From: Flavobacterium pisciphilum
GTDB lineage: Bacteria; Bacteroidota; Bacteroidia; Flavobacteriales; Flavobacteriaceae
DNA: 64,000 nt
NCBI RefSeq assembly: GCF_020905345.1
Contig: NZ_JAJJMO010000001.1
Coordinates: forward strand, 1,922,001-1,986,000
Direction: 5' to 3'
Of this stretch, positions 16,941 through 24,668 are shown one piece after another. The notes beneath the pieces are model-generated. The model had not been told where the DNA came from, ran no database searches, and saw only the letters and a program-made list of their open reading frames with translations. Within the stretch, counting starts at the first letter, position 1. Every line of letters starts with the position of its first letter. Both the position numbers and the translations under genes were made by a program.

Positions 16941-18083
16941 TTAATTTAATTTAGATGCAAAAGTAAATTCATAGCTTCGCAATAACTCTGGATGAAATAT
17001 CTTAATATAATCTTTAAGAACTAAATCTGGTCGGCTTGGTGCTAATTCGTAATAAATTGTACCTCCTGTTGCCCCAAATTTACTCTCGAAAGTATATACA
17101 TTTTTTGTTTTGAAAGCGTCAAACTGACTGTAATGCGGATTGCTTTTTTCTAATTCTGCCAATGACTTAAAAGAACCTGTTGCAATCCAAACCGAAGCTG
17201 TTTTGGCTTTATCTAATATTTTTTCAAAGGACAATCCTTGGCTTCCTGTACCCTCTAAATTTGCCCATAAATAATTAGCCTTAGCATCGTCCATAAATTG
17301 CGCTACCCAACTATTCCCTTTGGCAACATACCACTGATCCATATACATCGAACCATATAAAACTGTCGAAGTAACTTCCTTAGAAGCAACTAATTTTTTT
17401 GCTTCCTTGTAGCTAGTTACAATTTTATCAAAAAGTTCTTTGGCTTGTGCTCCTTTTCCAAATAATGCTCCGTATAATTTAATCCATTCCGCTTTTCCTA
17501 GTGGAGATTGTTCCATCCAATCTGCTTGAATAAGAACTTTCAGACCGCTCTTTTGCAAATTATCCTGCATTGAATTATTATTATCAACTCCGAAAGTAAC
17601 AATTAAGTCTGGTGCCAATTCGATAAGCTGTTCGATATTTAATTTTTCATTTTGCCCAACATTTTTAACAGCTCCTTCATCAATTAATTTTCTAGTTTTC
17701 TCTGAAGAAATATAATCGGTATGTGGAAACCCTACCAAATTATTCTCAACATCTAACATTTCTAAAAACGGAATATTAGTTGTTGATGTTACTACAATTG
17801 TTTGTAATGGGACCTGAATTGTAGTGTAGTTTTTTAAACTATCTGGCACTACTCCATCTTTTTCCTTTAAAACATAAGTATAATCCTTATTCGCTTCTGG
17901 CCAAGGATTTGTAACTTTTACAACCGAATAACCTGTAAATTTATTAATAGAGAGCCCTGAAGCATATTCAATACTATTTTGCCCAGTTTCGGCTTTTATT
18001 TCTGTAGTACTTTCACTTTTCTTACAACTAATTAATACTAAAAAAGAAAAAAGAAAAACAACTTTATGTAATAACGATTTCAT
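16941..18083 (-). CDS. btuF: Corrinoid/siderophore-binding lipoprotein (BtuF-like)
   Basis: A 380-residue substrate-binding protein for the btuCD permease. The N-terminus MKSLLHKVVFLFSFLVLISC ends in a lipobox cysteine, so it is membrane-tethered rather than free in the periplasm. The class III binding-protein fold shows in 'IEQLIELAPDLIVTFGVDNN' and in the second lobe 'LDKAKTASVWIATGSFKSLA'. It is about 100 residues longer than E. coli BtuF, with extra sequence before the first lobe. A TACCTTTG -7 box at 18195-18188 suggests a leader of about 100 bases, too short for a cobalamin riboswitch. Confidence 0.85.
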   Translation of the reverse strand: MKSLLHKVVFLFSFLVLISCKKSESTTEIKAETGQNSIEYASGLSINKFTGYSVVKVTNPWPEANKDYTYVLKEKDGVVPDSLKNYTTIQVPLQTIVVTSTTNIPFLEMLDVENNLVGFPHTDYISSEKTRKLIDEGAVKNVGQNEKLNIEQLIELAPDLIVTFGVDNNNSMQDNLQKSGLKVLIQADWMEQSPLGKAEWIKLYGALFGKGAQAKELFDKIVTSYKEAKKLVASKEVTSTVLYGSMYMDQWYVAKGNSWVAQFMDDAKANYLWANLEGTGSQGLSFEKILDKAKTASVWIATGSFKSLAELEKSNPHYSQFDAFKTKNVYTFESKFGATGGTIYYELAPSRPDLVLKDYIKIFHPELLRSYEFTFASKLN

Positions 18084-18187
18084 ATATAGCTCCTATTTAT
18101 TTTTTAAAAGAATTATAGCATCACTATTTAACCTCATATCTGATTTTAAATTATAGCAATCCCATATTTTACAATGTTGGATAGCAA

Positions 18188-18195
18188 CAAAGGTA
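18188..18195 (-). promoter_or_regulatory. TACCTTTG -7 box for btuFCD
   Basis: A match to TAnnTTTG on the minus strand, about 105 bases upstream of the btuF start. No TTG element stands at the expected distance, so support is partial. Confidence 0.4.
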
Positions 18196-18261
18196 GCGCA
18201 ATTTCTAAATTTCTTGTTTACTTTTAAACTTAAAAAATTAAACAAATAGTATCTTTACAGC

Positions 18262-18627
18262 ATGAATGGTCTTAAAGTAAAAAACTGCTCAAGCTGTGGA
18301 ACCGCATTTAATTGTGGTGATTCTCCCGATGGAAACAAATGCTGGTGTAATGACTTCCCTCCAATTTTTGTACCTTCAGAAGTTGTGGATTGCCTTTGTC
18401 CAAATTGTTTTAAAAATGCCTGTACAGTAAAAATAGATGATTTTGTAAATAGAATTACTCCCGATATTGCGGTTGATAACAAAGCTTCCACTTTACCCAA
18501 AAACAATACCCTTATTGAGGGAATTGATTATTATCTAGAAAATGGGAATTATGTTTTTAAAGAATGGTTTCACTTAAAAAGAGGAAATTGTTGTGGAAAT
18601 AAATGCAGACATTGCCCATATAAATAA
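18262..18627 (+). CDS. Cysteine-rich CWC domain fused to DUF5522 domain
   Basis: A 121-residue protein with 15 or so cysteines. The N-terminal half (NCSSCGTAFNCG, CWCNDFPPIF, CLCPNCF) matches the cysteine-rich CWC family. The C-terminal 37 residues (IEGIDYYLENGNYVFKEWFH onward, then CCGNKCRHCPY) match DUF5522. The paired CxxC sets suggest a zinc or Fe-S binding site, but no function is known. It is the first gene of the plus-strand run leading to cobU and lies divergent to btuF. TATCTTTA at 18250-18257 is a near -7 box. Confidence 0.78.
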   Translation: MNGLKVKNCSSCGTAFNCGDSPDGNKCWCNDFPPIFVPSEVVDCLCPNCFKNACTVKIDDFVNRITPDIAVDNKASTLPKNNTLIEGIDYYLENGNYVFKEWFHLKRGNCCGNKCRHCPYK

Positions 18628-18648
18628 TTGTTTAGTTGTTAATTATAA

Positions 18649-18858
18649 ATGATGAAAAATAATATTGTAAAAGATAAAAAATTTGATTTTCCCATTCGTA
18701 TAGTTAGACTATACCAATACTTATGTACCGTCAAAATGGAATTCATACTTTCTAAACAACTTCTTAGGTCAGGAACAAGTATTGGCGCAATGATTAGAGA
18801 AGCAGAGCATGCTGAAAGCAAAAATGACTTTATTCATAAATTTACAATCAACAACTAA
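18649..18858 (+). pseudogene. Truncated four-helix-bundle (23S rRNA-IVP type) protein
   Basis: The 69 residues match the N-terminal half of the four-helix-bundle family often annotated as 23S rRNA intervening-sequence protein: 'FPIRIVRLYQYLC', then QLLRSGTSIGAMIREAEHAE and KNDFIHK. Full members run to about 115-120 residues; here the frame ends KFTINN shortly after the second helix, and the remaining helices are not found before cobU at 18870. This is most likely a remnant with its 3' half deleted. Confidence 0.75.
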
Positions 18859-18869
18859 TAATTAAAACG

Positions 18870-19379
18870 ATGATATACCTAATTACTGGTGGTGAACGTT
18901 CAGGAAAAAGTGGTTATGCACAAGAACTTGCATTACAACTTACAGATACGCCAATGTATGTGGCAACTGCCCGAAAATGGGATGAAGATTTCCAAAATCG
19001 GATTGGTAGACACCAACAAGAACGTGATGAACGCTGGACGAATATTGAAAAAGAGAAACATTTAAGCGAAATTAATTTTTCTGGTAAAGTAGCCTTAATT
19101 GACTGTGTAACGCTTTGGTTAACCAACTTTTTTGTGGATACCAAAAATGATGTTGCATTATCACTAGAAGAAGCTAAAGCTGAATTTTTAAAAATTGCCA
19201 ATCAACCCGACGCAACTTTAATAATTGTGACCAACGAAATCGGAATGGGACTTCATGCAGACACACATGTGGGAAGAAAATTTACAGAATTACAAGGCTG
19301 GATGAATCAGTTTCTGGCTAAAAATGCCGATATTGTTGTGCTAATGGTTTCTGGAATTCCAGTTAGAATAAAAGGGTAA
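18870..19379 (+). CDS. cobU: Adenosylcobinamide kinase / adenosylcobinamide-phosphate guanylyltransferase
   Basis: The bifunctional CobU enzyme phosphorylates adenosylcobinamide and then transfers GMP from GTP to give adenosylcobinamide-GDP. The P-loop is GGERSGKS (7-14). The guanylylated histidine is expected at H48 in RIGRHQQER. The C-terminal blocks VTNEIGMGLHADTHVGRKF and LMVSGIPVRIKG are typical. At 169 residues it is normal length. It opens the nucleotide-loop assembly run cobU / bluB-cobT / cobS / cobC on the plus strand. Confidence 0.94.
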   Translation: MIYLITGGERSGKSGYAQELALQLTDTPMYVATARKWDEDFQNRIGRHQQERDERWTNIEKEKHLSEINFSGKVALIDCVTLWLTNFFVDTKNDVALSLEEAKAEFLKIANQPDATLIIVTNEIGMGLHADTHVGRKFTELQGWMNQFLAKNADIVVLMVSGIPVRIKG

Positions 19380-19456
19380 ATTGAATCGGGTCTTTAAATT
19401 AACTTTTCAATCTTATAAGTTCCACTTTTAACCCCTCACTTTTTAAACAAAAAAAC

Positions 19457-21136
19457 ATGAGTTATTTAGATGACATATTAAAATCACGCCGTGACACACG
19501 CCATTTTACAAATGATGAAGTTCCTGATGAAGTTATTCAGAAAGCTTTACAGGCAGGACATTGGGCTCCTTCGGTTGGTTTAACTGATGCTACTAAATAT
19601 TACATCATAAAATCTAATGAAGTAAAAAAGGCTATCAAAGATTTATTTTTAGATTATAATAAAAAAGCTGAATCCCTAACTGATGATGAAGAGCAAAAAC
19701 AACATTATAAATCCTTGAAATTAGAAGCTATAGAAGAAGCTCCAATAGGGTTAATAATTGCTTATGATCGCTCGGTATTAAACAGTTTTACCATAGGAAC
19801 TGTCGGTAGTAATGAAGCTGTCAAATTCAGTTCTGTTTGTGCTGCACAAAATATATGGCTATCTCTTACGGAACAAGGATATGGCATGGGTTGGGTTTCT
19901 ATTTTAAATTATTACCAATTCAAAAAAATAATTGACTTGCCCGAAAACATAGAACCTCTAGGTTATTTTTGTATCGGTAAACCAGCAACGAACTATGATA
20001 ACCAACCGATGCTGCAACAATTAAACTGGAAACAAAAATCGGAAACTTTTAATTGTACAGAAATCAAAACCATAAATGAGAACTTTATCCCTAAGACAGA
20101 TTTTGAAAACAATTCAAAACCTGAACTTTCAAGCTCATTTAGTGAAACACTACAATTTAAAATCGACTCTAAAACAAAACCAACTGGTTCTCTTGGAGCT
20201 CTAGAGAAATTAGCATTTCAGATTGGAACTATCTTTCAGACTTTAACTCCTGAAATTATAAAACCAAACATTGTTGTTTTTGCAGCAGACCACGGTATTG
20301 CTAATCATGGAGTGAGCGCATATCCACAAGATGTGACCCGACAAATGGTTGGTAATTTCCTTGAAGAAGGAGCAGCAATCAATGTATTTTGTAAACAAAA
20401 CAAAATTAAACTATCAATTGTAGATGCTGGTGTAAATTATGATTTCCCAACAAATGCAAATTTGATTAATGCTAAAATTGCCAAAGGAACACAGTCATTT
20501 TTACACGCTCCTGCAATGAGCGAAAACGAATTACAATTGTGTTTATCTAAAGGAGGTGAAATCATTGATGCTATTGCAAAAACAGGAAGTAACTGCATTG
20601 GTTTTGGTGAAATGGGTATAGGAAATACATCTACAGCCTCGGTTTTAATGAGTGTTTTAACCGGAATCTCCATCGAAGAGTGTGTAGGTAAAGGAACTGG
20701 TGTTGACGCAGATAAATTAATTCAGAAACAGAATATCCTAAAAAAAGCCATTCAAAATTATTCTGGTCAAGCCAAATTACATGAGCAACTTGCCTTTTTT
20801 GGTGGCTTTGAAATTATGCAAATGGCAGGTGGAATGCTAACTGCTTATAAAAACAACATGCTAATTCTTGTTGATGGTTTCATTTGCACAGTTGCTTTTT
20901 TAATTGCTCATAAAATAAATCCCGAAATCAAAAAGAATGCTATTTTCTGTCATTCTTCTGCCGAACAAGCACATCAAAAATTATTGAATTACTTAGAGGT
21001 TCAACCCGTCTTACAACTAGATTTACGCTTAGGCGAAGGAACAGGCTGTGCAATTGCTTTGCCTATAATACAATCGGCTGTTGCTTTCTTGAACGAAATG
21101 GCTACTTTTGAAAATGCAGGGATTAGCAATAAGTAA
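19457..21136 (+). CDS. bluB-cobT: BluB-CobT fusion: 5,6-dimethylbenzimidazole synthase and DMB phosphoribosyltransferase
   Basis: A 559-residue two-domain enzyme. Residues 1-200 are a nitroreductase-fold BluB, which cuts reduced flavin mononucleotide to make dimethylbenzimidazole (DMB): RRDTRHF with Asp13, 'GHWAPSVGLTD', and GMGWVS with Ser148 at the positions of the key BluB residues. After a linker (about 205-225) comes a full CobT (about 226-559), which activates DMB with nicotinate mononucleotide: KPTGSLGALE (241-250), AADHGIANHGVSAYP (276-290) and the catalytic Glu527 in LGEGTG. The frame is uninterrupted. The fusion would pass DMB straight to its activating enzyme. Confidence 0.92.
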   Translation: MSYLDDILKSRRDTRHFTNDEVPDEVIQKALQAGHWAPSVGLTDATKYYIIKSNEVKKAIKDLFLDYNKKAESLTDDEEQKQHYKSLKLEAIEEAPIGLIIAYDRSVLNSFTIGTVGSNEAVKFSSVCAAQNIWLSLTEQGYGMGWVSILNYYQFKKIIDLPENIEPLGYFCIGKPATNYDNQPMLQQLNWKQKSETFNCTEIKTINENFIPKTDFENNSKPELSSSFSETLQFKIDSKTKPTGSLGALEKLAFQIGTIFQTLTPEIIKPNIVVFAADHGIANHGVSAYPQDVTRQMVGNFLEEGAAINVFCKQNKIKLSIVDAGVNYDFPTNANLINAKIAKGTQSFLHAPAMSENELQLCLSKGGEIIDAIAKTGSNCIGFGEMGIGNTSTASVLMSVLTGISIEECVGKGTGVDADKLIQKQNILKKAIQNYSGQAKLHEQLAFFGGFEIMQMAGGMLTAYKNNMLILVDGFICTVAFLIAHKINPEIKKNAIFCHSSAEQAHQKLLNYLEVQPVLQLDLRLGEGTGCAIALPIIQSAVAFLNEMATFENAGISNK

Positions 21137-21168
21137 TTAATACCAATTAAAAAAAACATCTCTTTTTA

Positions 21169-21957
21169 ATGAAAAAGCAACTCCATATTTTTTTCACAGC
21201 TTTAATGTTTTACACTCGAATCCCATGTCCGAAAAACATTGACCACAATCCTGATTATTTAAATAAAGCCAGTCGTTATTTCCCATTGATTGGATGGATT
21301 GTTGGAACCCTTTCTTTTTTAGCTTTTTATGGTGCTTCCTTTTTGGTTTCTACTGCAGCATCAGTAATTATAGGAATGATTACTGGAATCTTAACAACTG
21401 GAGCTTTTCATGAAGACGGTTTTGCCGATGTTTGTGATGGTTTTGGTGGTGGTTGGACCAAAGAAAAAATCTTATTAATCATGAAAGATAGTGCCATTGG
21501 TGCTTATGGAGCCATTGGTGTTGTGTTGCTATTATTATTAAAATTCCAATTACTTACTGAGTTAATAACCACTGCAAGTCAACAATCAATCTTTACTATT
21601 CTTCTATTGTTTATTGCAGGACATTCGCTTAGTCGCTTGGCAGCAATAAGTATTGTGTTCACACATGAGTATTCACGAGAAGATGCTTCAAGCAAAAGCA
21701 AACCTATTGCAAAGAGTTTTAGTTGGAAAGAAGTTTTAGGAGCATTCGTTTTTGGGTTATTACCTCTTTTAGTTCTTTCCTATTTTCAGTACCAATTAAT
21801 ATTGGTTGTAATTCCAGTATTCTTAACGCGTTACTTTCTGGCACGTTATTTTCAAAAATGGATTGATGGTTATACTGGTGATTGTTTAGGTGCGACCCAG
21901 CAAGTTTGCGAAGTTATCTTTTACTTAAGTGTTATAGCGATATGGAGATTTATTTAG
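21169..21957 (+). CDS. cobS: Adenosylcobinamide-GDP ribazoletransferase
   Basis: CobS joins adenosylcobinamide-GDP to alpha-ribazole (phosphate) to finish the cobalamin nucleotide loop. It is an integral membrane protein of 262 residues with several hydrophobic helices. The conserved acidic block is GAFHEDGFADVCDGFGGGWT (about residues 79-98), followed by MKDSAIGAYGAIG. The C-terminal 'GYTGDCLGATQQVCEVIFYL' is also typical. Its end overlaps cobC by 16 bases, indicating coupling. Confidence 0.94.
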   Translation: MKKQLHIFFTALMFYTRIPCPKNIDHNPDYLNKASRYFPLIGWIVGTLSFLAFYGASFLVSTAASVIIGMITGILTTGAFHEDGFADVCDGFGGGWTKEKILLIMKDSAIGAYGAIGVVLLLLLKFQLLTELITTASQQSIFTILLLFIAGHSLSRLAAISIVFTHEYSREDASSKSKPIAKSFSWKEVLGAFVFGLLPLLVLSYFQYQLILVVIPVFLTRYFLARYFQKWIDGYTGDCLGATQQVCEVIFYLSVIAIWRFI

Positions 21958-22478
21958 TTCGTCATACTGAAACGGTTTGTGAAAAAGGAATCTGTTACGG
22001 TCAAACCGATGTAGACATAGCCACTCCTTATAATTTAATTTTTGAAAATATTGCACAACAATTACCTCAAGATGCTTTATTATATTCGAGTCCACTGAAA
22101 CGCTGTGTATTACTTGCCAAACATATTCAAAAGCAAAATGACATCACAAATTACAAAGAAGACAATCGCTTAATGGAAATGAATTTTGGCGATTGGGAAA
22201 TGAAAAATTGGAACGAAATCTCTCAAGAAGATCTAAATCCTTGGATGGAAGATTTTGTAAATGTTCGTGTTCCAGATGGAGAATCTTTTGTTGACCTACA
22301 CAAAAGAGTTAGTGATTTTATAGAAAATGAAATACATACTAAGACGCCTCAAAAAGTAATCATTGTTGCCCATGCAGGAGTTGTAAGAAGCATATTGTGT
22401 CTCTTAAACTCTCTTCCTTTAAAAGATGCTTTCCAAAACAAAGTCGATTTTGGTCAGGTTATAAAAATCATAATTTAA
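21942..22478 (+). CDS. cobC: Alpha-ribazole phosphatase (histidine phosphatase family)
   Basis: CobC removes the phosphate from alpha-ribazole-5'-phosphate or cobalamin-5'-phosphate. The phosphohistidine motif VRHTETVCEKGICYG is at the very N-terminus, followed by SSPLKRC, EMNFGDWEM and the second catalytic histidine in VAHAGVVRSI. I chose the ATG at 21942 (about 178 residues) because the frame further upstream only covers the cobS 3' end. It is the last gene of the cobU-to-cobC run. Confidence 0.9.
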   Translation: MEIYLVRHTETVCEKGICYGQTDVDIATPYNLIFENIAQQLPQDALLYSSPLKRCVLLAKHIQKQNDITNYKEDNRLMEMNFGDWEMKNWNEISQEDLNPWMEDFVNVRVPDGESFVDLHKRVSDFIENEIHTKTPQKVIIVAHAGVVRSILCLLNSLPLKDAFQNKVDFGQVIKIII

Positions 22479-22530
22479 AACGACGAATAACCTCTTTTAT
22501 TTAGGCTTATAGGTTAAAAACCAAACAAAA

Positions 22531-22562
22531 TTGATTTTTAAGTATTTTTAACTTTATATTTG
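22531..22562 (+). promoter_or_regulatory. Promoter TTG-N21-TATATTTG for the riboswitch transcript
   Basis: TTG at 22531-22533 and TATATTTG at 22555-22562. Transcription should begin near 22569, exactly where the cobalamin riboswitch begins. Confidence 0.7.
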
Positions 22563-22569
22563 CATTCAC

Positions 22570-22770
22570 ATTAAGGTTGTGTTATTTTTTGAGACACATT
22601 AAAAGGGAATCAAGTAAATGAAGATTGAAAATATCAACATTCAAAAATCTTGAGCTGTACCCGCAACTGTAAACTTAGTTCCGTAAGGAATGTTTGTTGT
22701 TAACTACAAAACCACTGTTTTAGAACGGGAAGGAAAACAACAAGACGTAAGCCAGGAGACCTGCCTTTGT
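22570..22770 (+). ncRNA. Cobalamin riboswitch
   Basis: The leader carries the conserved core GCTGTACCCGCAACTGTAA (about 22653-22671) and the B12 box AGCCAGGAGACCTGCC (22750-22765), preceded by AAAAGGGAATCAAG (about 22599-22612). These are the diagnostic parts of the adenosyl/methylcobalamin aptamer. A hairpin formed by AACTCT and AGAGTT (about 22783-22803) stands just before the btuB ATG at 22811 and could hide the translation start. High B12 is expected to shut off the downstream receptor and beta-propeller. Confidence 0.96.
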
Positions 22771-22810
22771 TAACTAATATCGAACTCTCGGGAAGAAGAG
22801 TTTAGAAATT

Positions 22811-24664
22811 ATGACATTACAAAAGTTCTACATCTGTTTTTCGCTCTTAGTTTGCCAATTCATTTCGGCACAAAATGATTCTATAACAAAACTAAAAGAA
22901 GTTATCGTTTCGGATGCTAATCTCAAAAAATATTCTGATTCACAATCGGTATTAAAACTCAATGACTCCATTATTAATAAAAATGAAGCATTACTTACTG
23001 ATTTGTTAAACTTCAATTCTACTATATACTTTAAAGAATACGGTCGTGGAATGCTTTCAACAGTTGCGTTTAGAGGAACAACAGCCTCTCAAACAGCAGT
23101 TATTTGGAACGGTATTAATATCAATTCCCAGATGAATGGAAGTACCGATTTCAATACCATTTCTTCCAATGATTATAATTCGATAAGTGTAAAAGCTGGT
23201 GGTGGAAGTGTTATTTACGGAAGTGGTGCTGTTGGAGGAACTGTACATTTAAACAATGACTTAATCTTCAACGATCAATTTAGCAATAGTTTAAGACTTG
23301 ATTACGGTAGTTTTAATACTGCTGGAATCAACTACAAAACAAACATTTCGAACAAAAAGTGGAGTGCACAAATTGGTTTTTCTAAAAACAGTTCAACGAA
23401 TGATTATCCTTATGTAAATACATACAATTGGAAAGGCGAACAACGCTATAATACTAATGGACAATATGATGTGATTGGCGTAAATGCCAATTTTGGATAT
23501 AAAATAAACAAAAACAACACCATAAAATTATACAGTCAAACTTCAAATACTGACAGAAACACATCATTGATTTCAGAATCAGAAACCAAGTCAAAATACA
23601 TCAATGGTTTTAGCCGCAACTTAATAGAATACAATGGTGACTTTAATAAATTAACTGCCAATTTTAAGACTGCATATATTCTAGAAAATTATCAATATTT
23701 TGCCGACATAGACCGTGATTATTATAGTTATGGAAAAACACAAAACTTAATAACTAAACTTGATTTAGGATATCAAATATTAAAATCTATTCAAGTAAAT
23801 GGGGTTATAGATTATAGCAGGACCAAAGGATATGGGACTAGTTTTGGAAATAATGTTCGTGAAATAAGTTCTGTATCATTATTAGCAAAACAGCAAGTAA
23901 CAACCAAATGGCTGAATGAATTTGGTATTCGGAAAGAATTTACAAATAATTATAAGTCACCTGTATTATTTTCATTAGGTTCTTCTTATGAGTTTAGTAA
24001 ATTCTATAATCTAAAATTAAATCTATCCCGAAATTATCGAATCCCAACTTACAATGATCTCTATTGGGATGAAGGGGGAAATCCTAACTTAAAACCTGAA
24101 AGCTCTTATCAAGCTGAAATTGGAAATGTTTTTTCATATAAAAAAATAACACTTTCTCAAACTGTTTACTATATCAAAATTAAAGATTTACTACAATGGG
24201 TACCTGGAAACAAAGGAATATGGTCGCCACAAAACACCGACAAAGTAAACTCTTATGGAACAGAAACTATGCTAAGCTGGAAAAACAATTATGGTAAAAA
24301 CTATTTTAGTCTAAATGCGACATATGCTTATACTGTTTCTAAAAATGAAGAAACCAATAAACAAATATTTTTTGTCCCATTTAATAAAGCAACTGGAGCT
24401 ATAGCTTATGCCCGTGGTAAAATATCTGCCAACTATCAAATTTTATACAATGGCTTTGTATATACAAGAGCCGATAATAACCCAAAAGAGATTGTCAATG
24501 ATTATTTAATATCAAATATTGGTATCGATTATGATTTTCACTTCCTGTCTTCTTTCAAACTTGGTTTTCAAGTTCGTAATTTATTCAATGAAGAATATGA
24601 AAGCTTAGAAGACCGAATTATGCCTGGAAGAAATTTTAATATGTATTTAACCCTTAAATTTTAA
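22811..24664 (+). CDS. btuB: TonB-dependent outer-membrane cobalamin receptor (BtuB-like)
   Basis: A 617-residue receptor with a signal peptide (to about residue 20, ISAQ), a plug domain (about 45-150, with 'LLNFNSTIYFKEYGRGMLST' and VIYGSGAVGGTVHL) and a barrel ending in the C-terminal strand RNFNMYLTLKF. The TonB box region is probably LKEVIVSD near residue 28. Close to the length of E. coli BtuB, and much shorter than SusC-type receptors. The cobalamin riboswitch directly upstream makes corrinoid the most likely ligand. The next gene, a surface beta-propeller, starts four bases after its stop codon. Confidence 0.9.
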   Translation: MTLQKFYICFSLLVCQFISAQNDSITKLKEVIVSDANLKKYSDSQSVLKLNDSIINKNEALLTDLLNFNSTIYFKEYGRGMLSTVAFRGTTASQTAVIWNGININSQMNGSTDFNTISSNDYNSISVKAGGGSVIYGSGAVGGTVHLNNDLIFNDQFSNSLRLDYGSFNTAGINYKTNISNKKWSAQIGFSKNSSTNDYPYVNTYNWKGEQRYNTNGQYDVIGVNANFGYKINKNNTIKLYSQTSNTDRNTSLISESETKSKYINGFSRNLIEYNGDFNKLTANFKTAYILENYQYFADIDRDYYSYGKTQNLITKLDLGYQILKSIQVNGVIDYSRTKGYGTSFGNNVREISSVSLLAKQQVTTKWLNEFGIRKEFTNNYKSPVLFSLGSSYEFSKFYNLKLNLSRNYRIPTYNDLYWDEGGNPNLKPESSYQAEIGNVFSYKKITLSQTVYYIKIKDLLQWVPGNKGIWSPQNTDKVNSYGTETMLSWKNNYGKNYFSLNATYAYTVSKNEETNKQIFFVPFNKATGAIAYARGKISANYQILYNGFVYTRADNNPKEIVNDYLISNIGIDYDFHFLSSFKLGFQVRNLFNEEYESLEDRIMPGRNFNMYLTLKF

Positions 24665-24668
24665 TATA

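Noticed and set aside
18084-18261. Second cobalamin riboswitch before btuF
   Set aside because: I searched for the B12 box and the GCTGTACCCGC-type core and found neither; the leader is only about 100 bases.
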